From Aphelidium insulamus (lineage: Eukaryota > Aphelidiomycota > Aphelidea > Aphelidiaceae), in assembly GCA_036784855.1 (NCBI GenBank), contig JAZDSV010000107.1, forward strand, positions 1 through 26,896: 26,896 nt of DNA, read 5' to 3'. Position numbers and translations under genes: made by a program. This document shows, in pieces, positions 22,266 to 26,896 of this stretch; position 1 is the first letter of the stretch, and each line of letters starts with the position of its first letter. Under the pieces are notes generated by a model. The model worked only from the letters and a program-made list of their open reading frames with translations. It was not told where the DNA came from and ran no database searches.

Positions 22266-22452
22266 ATTGCTGATGGCAATGCCCGCCGTGATGCCCATGG
22301 CAGCAGCGTCAATATACTTGCTCATATATGCGCCGTTGTATTATTATCATCTTAAAGTAATATGAGAGCGTATTTATCATGTGTGCATATGGTAATCTAG
22401 GGAGAACATTATGTCCATCGAAAGTCTCAGCTTACAGTTTTACAGTTGCCCG
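22153..22452. repeat. Duplicated 3' gene segment, left copy
   Basis: 300 bp covering the last 12 nt of exon 1, the intron, exon 2 and the 3' UTR of the small membrane-protein gene. It matches 23924-24239 in the same orientation. Exon and UTR are about 95% or more identical by eye; the intron has diverged and differs in length (57 against 80 nt). Small indels occur in the UTR (1, 4, about 2 and 8 nt). AATAAA at 22467-22472 lies just beyond the copy's edge. Confidence 0.93.
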
Positions 22453-22494
22453 CATTGTGCGGTTCAAATAAAATAATATAACAACGCGCTAAAT

Positions 22495-22562
22495 CGCGGG
22501 ATTCGTTGTTTTTGTCTGCCAACCCTGACCTTGCCGCGGAAGCAAAAATCAGCGAATCCGCG
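22495..22562. repeat. Imperfect inverted repeat upstream of the HNH ORF
   Basis: CGCGGGATTCG at 22495-22505 pairs with CGAATCCGCG at 22553-22562 with one bulged G. The pairing continues imperfectly inward (TTGTTTTTG against CAAAAATCAG), giving about a 20-bp stem. It lies 137 bp before the HNH start codon, in the unique DNA between the duplicated segments. It could be a promoter element, a binding site or an element end. Confidence 0.65.
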
Positions 22563-22698
22563 TAACTTGTATTTTCGAAGCACTTGTTGAACACTGATCA
22601 ATGTAACCACGCGATATGATTGGACGGGGCGATCTGTTGTCCTTCTTTGAGCGTCGATTGCGCCACATTTGCGTCGCGCTTCGTCTCAACTGTGCAAC

Positions 22699-23850
22699 AT
22701 GGCGACCGACAAGAAGGCTGAAATTCTCGCCGCGCTGAACACCGTCGACCCACCTCCAGTCGATCTGATCAACGAATTGACGATAGCAACGGATCCCGAT
22801 TCCATTCGCCGAAAGACAACGTCATGGATGCGCCGCACCGAAGAGCAATGGCTACGCCGCTACCCAACTGTTGGAGACGACATTCACAACGCACTCCATC
22901 CAAGCCCGGGTAAGCAGTGTGATTCTTTGATTATAACGACTAACTGCGTAGGCGGCGCTGCGGACAGAACTTGGTGGAAGGCGAACGGTACCATTCAGGC
23001 ATCGCTGAACACCAAAGGCGCACGACGCACAGTTTATCAAATGGCGTTTCATCACAATGCGTACTTTACTGGTGAAGATACAAGTATCTACTACGATGGC
23101 AACAGGTTGAAGATGGATTTGGCATTTGAAGACAGAAAAGACGCACTCGCTTTTGAGACCGACATCATTAGTGCAGTCGAGACTCACCGATCTGCGCTCG
23201 AAGGCCTCGAGATTGATTTGGCGATTGAACAACAAAACGGGCCGTTTCCACTGGAGCCTCGTCGACGCATCAAGCCGAGTGATTACAAACCCGACGATTC
23301 TAGGTCGCCGGAAGATGGGATTTCATTCGCTGCGTCGTCTGTTACCACCTTGGATCTAAACAGCGACTTCGTGCGATTCCAGAGAATCGAGGCCATTGAA
23401 TCGCTCCAGCATCCGCTCATCAGTACAGACAAGTGCCATCTGATTGACAAGGCTATTTGCGCAAAGTTTATCACGTTCAAGAAGTACCAAAACGATGAAA
23501 ACATCATTCTCAGCATGTCGCCAAACTTTCATACATGGTTTGATGGGCGTTGTGCTTATAATTGTCCGTTGTTCAAATTGGATTACGTCAGGCACAACGC
23601 CACGCCAAATGCCAGATTGGACAATCGTTATGAAGTTGTGATATCAGTCACTGCCATCGATGTTGCGGCTTCGAAACACATATTTCCTCAATTGTCGCCT
23701 GGCTCCGTTGCAGTAGAAGGGGACAATTTAACAATGTTGACAAGTGTCTTTGTTCGTGATGCCGATACATTTAAATTATGCCTGGAATGGAAGGCTAATA
23801 CGACTGCAATAAAGTGGAAAGAATATCGCGCTGAATACAATCAAGATTAG
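22699..23850 (+). CDS. HNH-nuclease-like protein, intronless
   Basis: 383 residues from an ATG in good context (AACATGG). Near the C-terminal third is an HNH-like pattern: CHLI (H about 247), a spacer with many Lys/Phe, then NDENIILSMSPNFHTWFDG (N about 268, H about 278, followed by FDG). The spacing and the N..ILSMS..H..FD signature fit the HNH_2-like nuclease group. Upstream, residues 95-165 (GTIQASLNTKG...VYQMAFHHN...FEDRKDALAF) may be a DNA-binding or accessory domain I cannot name. Unlike all confident neighbours it has no intron, and third positions look less GC-rich. It sits exactly between two copies of the small gene's 3' end, which suggests a mobile endonuclease gene. A host nuclease or a Crinkler-type effector with an HNH domain are alternatives. 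The HNH call is by pattern only. Confidence 0.6.
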   Translation: MATDKKAEILAALNTVDPPPVDLINELTIATDPDSIRRKTTSWMRRTEEQWLRRYPTVGDDIHNALHPSPGKQCDSLIITTNCVGGAADRTWWKANGTIQASLNTKGARRTVYQMAFHHNAYFTGEDTSIYYDGNRLKMDLAFEDRKDALAFETDIISAVETHRSALEGLEIDLAIEQQNGPFPLEPRRRIKPSDYKPDDSRSPEDGISFAASSVTTLDLNSDFVRFQRIEAIESLQHPLISTDKCHLIDKAICAKFITFKKYQNDENIILSMSPNFHTWFDGRCAYNCPLFKLDYVRHNATPNARLDNRYEVVISVTAIDVAASKHIFPQLSPGSVAVEGDNLTMLTSVFVRDADTFKLCLEWKANTTAIKWKEYRAEYNQD

Positions 23851-23852
23851 GA

Positions 23853-23873
23853 TACGTAATAGATTATTACGTA
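23853..23873. repeat. Perfect hairpin just after the HNH stop codon
   Basis: TACGTAAT (23853-23860) and ATTACGTA (23866-23873) form a perfect 8-bp stem with a 5-nt loop, two bases after the stop. A further GATACGTAGATTA follows at about 23881. It could be a 3'-end signal or part of the element boundary, which lies about 50 bp further on. Confidence 0.85.
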
Positions 23874-23923
23874 GATAGAAGATACGTAGATTATTTTAGT
23901 GACTTTTCCAGTGATCAAATTAC

Positions 23924-24239
23924 TGCCCGCCGCATGTATGTGCTACATACATTGTGTATTGGATGTTTATGTATATGTATTTTGTTGTCAGCGGACTTAT
24001 GCCCTCTCTGTGCAGGGGCCTGGCCCAAGCGCCTTGATGCCAATCCCAACACAATCTAAATTGCTGCTGGCAATGCCGCCGTGATGCCCATGGCAGCAGC
24101 GTCAATATACTTGCTCATATATGCGCCGTTGTATTATTATCATCTTGAAGTAATATGAGAGCGTACTTATTTATCATGTGTGCATATGGTAATCTAGAGA
24201 GAACATTATGTATCGAAAGTCTCAGCTTACAGTTGCCCG
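23924..24239. repeat. Duplicated 3' gene segment, right copy
   Basis: Same segment as 22153-22452. Homology begins at TGCCCGC, 12 bp before the copied exon 1 end, and ends at CAGTTGCCCG. The splice donor (CAT|GTATGT) and acceptor (TGTGCAG|GGG) are both kept. Upstream of the homology the sequence is unrelated to exon 1, so no complete second gene exists here. Confidence 0.93.
24016..24059 (+). other. Duplicate of exon 2 with intact splice site and frame
   Basis: The 44-nt copy keeps the length, acceptor, phase and stop codon of exon 2 (22222-22265). It differs by one amino-acid change (Ser to Pro) and two silent changes (AAT/AAC, ACG/ACA). Exon 1's donor at 22165 could splice to it, which would put the whole HNH gene inside an intron of about 1.85 kb. 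Either this is the original exon 2 displaced downstream or a degenerate leftover. Confidence 0.7.
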
Positions 24240-24308
24240 TATATACACAGCTCTATTTACCACCAAATTGTGTTTTCAAATTCTCGTGGCGATCTATCTA
24301 TTGACAAA

Positions 24309-24325
24309 TGTATGTATGTATGTAC
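24309..24325. repeat. GTAT microsatellite
   Basis: Four tandem GTAT-type units ending in GTACGTAG, 70 bp beyond the right copy of the duplicated segment. No function suggested. Confidence 0.7.
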
Positions 24326-24344
24326 GTAGTGAGGCAATGCTACA

Positions 24345-25009
24345 TCAGGCGAGCAGCGTTACAAGAACCACGAGAACGGAAATCACACCAAAACTTAAAG
24401 TCGGCATGAGCATGGCGCTATCGGCGGACAGCAAAGTAGAATCACCGACGGCTGTTTGAGAGGGCTCTTCACTATTTACTGTTTCAGTTGGCGTTTCGCT
24501 AACCGCCGTTTGCGAAGGCGTGGCGATGGATATTGTGTGACAATTTGTGGTTGGGTATGCCGCGCATACGTCGTGTGGTGAGTCCACAGTTGTTCCAGTC
24601 ATGTTTCTACCAAACAATGTCGACGCGCAAACATCTCCCATCCGGTTAAAAATTCTAACAAACGTGACACATTGAACTACTCTGATACAAACAAGCCTTC
24701 TCACCTACCAACGACGACCCGATTACATGAATCGCGGCAAACATTAACGTCCGACATGGCTGATGCACAGGTTGTGTTCAGATTATATCGTCTGATGTTG
24801 TCGAGAAAAAATATGGACAGCACATGACAGTAATATTCTCGCCTCCGGGTACGGTCACCATACTAACGGCTATCCCACACTGCCGTTCCATCATACCATT
24901 CGTAAAGGTTATACTCGCGGACAATGCCGAGTCAATATCTGTTGCGTTCTGATAGCCGCCCTGAGACTGGAACATTTATGTTGATACCGGCGCAAACGTT
25001 CGTGTCCGC
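24345..25009 (-). CDS. Probable secreted GPI-anchored Cys-rich protein (partial model)
   Basis: Best-supported parts on the minus strand: the last exon 24345-24654, joined by a 50-nt intron (donor AG|GTGAGA at 24704) to coding sequence that begins upstream, and an exon starting at 24938 after a 49-nt intron (24939-24987). The product has many cysteines (QCGIAV, VMCC, NTTC, VCRDSC, DVCAS, DVCAAY, TNC), N-glycosylation sites (NIT, NTT, NMT), a Ser/Thr/Pro-rich stalk with PSQTAV twice, and ends in a hydrophobic tail PTLSFGVISVLVVLVTLLA after SADSA, the pattern of a GPI-attachment signal. Between 24780 and 24840 two frames must be joined; the junction is unresolved (see findings). The signal-peptide exon upstream of 25009 is not securely identified. 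Family unknown; a cell-surface protein is inferred. Confidence 0.5.
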
Positions 25010-25704
25010 CTGCGACAGTGGTCATTAAAATGGCTATAGCAATTGTGCAATGCTTGCCATGTTGATGCACGTGTCTTGTGCGTCGACGCAACTAGCGCCA
25101 AAAACGTAGCAGTCCACAATGCACAATCAATTTCATTCTACTGTCAAGTATGTAGGAAAAGAGACAAATGATGCTGTGCTGGTTTACAGTTCAAAAATAC
25201 AAACTGTAGCGACAGAATGATTAAGGCGCTTCTGATTCGCCCTTAGTGTCCGTGAATGATTCAGTTAGCTCCATGCATTCAAAACATGTGAAATATCCAT
25301 TCAGTGCGCTAAAGCGAGAGAAATAGTTGATAGTTGTTGACGCGTATCTACCTATGTTTAATAAATTAGTGTATTGGCATAGTAACGACAGTAAAAGAGT
25401 TGCAAATGACTCTACTAAACCGCCACAGCAAGCTTCATAATGTTCCGAGTGAACTTAATTTTAGCCAAACGATTATGATTGCGTGCCCAGTACGAGTCAC
25501 CGCAAAATTCGACGGAATAATTGGGTTTAGAGTCCAGGCTTTGATATCCGGATGAGTAGTTTTACGGTTCTCTTTCGGAGACCTCCGCATCCATGAGCAT
25601 ATGCGTACTGTAAAATTTCCAGATGTCCATTCCTGGCAGCTAGTCGCCTCTGGGACCTTGTAATCTTGCGTTCACAGCCACTGTAGCGTGCTCACTTGCC
25701 GCCT
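25010..25704. other. Region between the two minus-strand genes; probable first exon not resolved
   Basis: 25010-25140 probably contains the signal-peptide exon of the GPI-protein gene: hydrophobic stretches occur in two minus frames but no clean ATG-to-donor path can be chosen. 25140-25704 is AT-rich and shows no coding-like frame; it should include that gene's promoter and the 3' end of the ankyrin gene. Confidence 0.4.
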
Positions 25705-26884
25705 TCATCTGCGCCAAAGTGCATGAATCTTCCAGACTTTGCTCTTTCGAATATTTACATTTGTCGCACCATCAATGGGATTACAATGTGTCGTGAGATA
25801 CTCGAGTGCTTCCCGTGCAGCCATTTCCAGCAGCAGCATTGATGGCATCTTCATTGTAGTGCACAGCTCCCATACTGTGCAACAATGTAACATATACAAG
25901 TTGCGGTTTGATGCGGCGTGCAGCAATCGCATCATCTGCGTTCTGGGGCATCCAGTTGGTAACTAGCCACCGGACAACCTCGCCTTTGCTGTTTTCCACG
26001 GCACAATATAAAACATGTTGACCCCATGGGAACCCATTTTGCCGCGCCCATTTAATAACTTCCAGGTGCCCATTCATCGCGGCTTTGGCAATGATCTGTT
26101 CATCCAACGGGCAGTTGGCAGTGTTATGAAGCCACTGGAGCGCTTCCAAGTTCCCAGTCAATGCTGCCAAGTCAGAATGCGCTTCAGTGAATTGATAGTT
26201 GTTGGAGAACAGCATGCTCGGTAACAAACTTGATTCCCCTCCACAGCGCCCCGTGCGGCAGAGTCGTCCCATATGTCTCTCGGGACTCCCCGCGCTTCCA
26301 CCGTGGCACTTCACGCTGTCCAGCCCGCGCTGCCCAGTAACACACATCCACACTATTCTTCTGGACCCTAGCCAAGACCAACATTCTTGCTGATGATATG
26401 CGTTCACTGTATTGCACCAGTAGCTTGAGTTTGCCACGCGTCGCCGCCACTCTGCGCACCAATACCAGCCGGGGAATTCATTTTTTCGTACCAGTGAATT
26501 CCAACTCCAAGAGACTGTACCATTCTTCTAATCCAACAAGTGCCTCGTGAGCCATCTCCATCGTCGATATACCAAGGTGCATAGCGGCGCAGTGTGACGG
26601 TCCATTCGCTTTCAGCACACCCCGACCGCTTGATATGATCAGCGACTTACCAGCACCGCGGCACAAGCGGTCGCGGTAGAGCTGCCATGTGCCTTGCTGT
26701 GTTGCCGCGCCATGGCCGCCGAAATTTGTGCCACGTAGTAGTGATGGCCCTTCAGGTATCGACAGACGTGCGCGGCAATGTCGGCATTTGTCAGAACGCC
26801 AATCGACGCGTCATTCGATGCGCTTTTTTGAGTGCGGGAGCATCCGGCTGAGTTGCACAGCGCCGGTATCCTGCGCTGAAGCAT
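25705..26884 (-). CDS. Ankyrin-repeat protein, reading frame broken or intron-split
   Basis: The core lies at about 25850-26240 on the minus strand: DLAALTGNLEALQWLHNTANCP, AAMNGHLEVIKWARQNGFPWG, then AVENSKGEVVRWLVTNWMPQN and AAAGNG. These are ankyrin-like repeats of the 'GHLEVLKWARxNGCPW' type common in protist and giant-virus proteins. Upstream, a 40-nt intron (26452-26491, donor GTACGA) would link the core to a frame reading MHLGISTMEMAHEALVGLEEWY. Further upstream, 26639-26884 starts with a possible F-box-like N-terminus (LTNADIAAHVCRYL). The join between those two is unclear: a GTAAGT donor at 26652 is attractive but its phase does not fit. At the 3' end a 58-nt intron (25744-25801, donor GTATCT) leads to the stop, or the last repeat is frameshifted. 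Possibly a pseudogene. Function unknown. Confidence 0.5.
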
Positions 26885-26896
26885 GACCTGTATTCG

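Noticed and set aside
22699-23850. TnpB/Fanzor or reverse-transcriptase identity for the 383-residue ORF
   Set aside because: No RuvC or zinc-finger motifs and no YxDD; the only recognisable pattern is HNH-like.
26643-26657. P-loop-like GAGKS in a minus-strand frame
   Set aside because: Short coincidence in a region overlapping an alternative exon reading; no Walker B, no surrounding ATPase fold.
1-26896. tRNA, rRNA or CRISPR arrays
   Set aside because: No cloverleaf, rRNA-like segment or regularly spaced short repeats seen on reading both strands.

Overview
This is nuclear DNA of a eukaryote. The genes are split by very short introns (mostly 40-60 nt; 82 and 105 nt at the long end) with GT-AG or GC-AG borders, and the proteins are eukaryote-specific: a TFIP11-type splicing factor, an RGS protein, VAC14, a BUB1-type kinase, a Dbp10/DDX54 helicase and a nucleus-encoded mitochondrial membrane protein. 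Small introns, tight packing, an RGS protein and ankyrin repeats of the 'GHLEVIKWARQNG' style suggest a compact-genome unicellular eukaryote (protist or early-diverging opisthokont). I cannot name the lineage from sequence alone.

Layout. 1-4560 is repeat-rich and nearly gene-free: two almost identical 720-bp direct repeats, three copies of a 20-bp hairpin motif, a 139-bp tandem duplication, and the chromodomain tail of what is probably a dead Ty3/Gypsy-type (chromovirus) element ending in a nested inverted repeat. 4575-21568 is a dense housekeeping block: TFIP11 (+), an RGS protein with six KL..FFG-type repeats (-), VAC14 (+), BUB1-type kinase (+), a METTL13-like methyltransferase-fold protein (+) and DDX54 (+). 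VAC14 and BUB1 are only 20 bp apart. 21939-24239 is the most unusual part. A small two-exon gene for a probable mitochondrial inner-membrane protein is followed by an intronless HNH-nuclease-like ORF, then by a second copy of the small gene's intron, last exon and 3' UTR. 24345-26896 holds two lower-confidence minus-strand genes: a secreted GPI-anchored Cys-rich protein and an ankyrin-repeat protein whose reading frame is broken or intron-split.

How they relate: the housekeeping genes serve different processes (spliceosome recycling, G-protein signalling, PI(3,5)P2 metabolism, spindle checkpoint, 60S ribosome assembly) and look like ordinary dense packing, not a functional cluster. The real candidate for a new system is the HNH ORF bracketed by a duplicated host 3' exon. 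It has the architecture expected of a selfish endonuclease element that carries a replacement end for the gene it interrupts.
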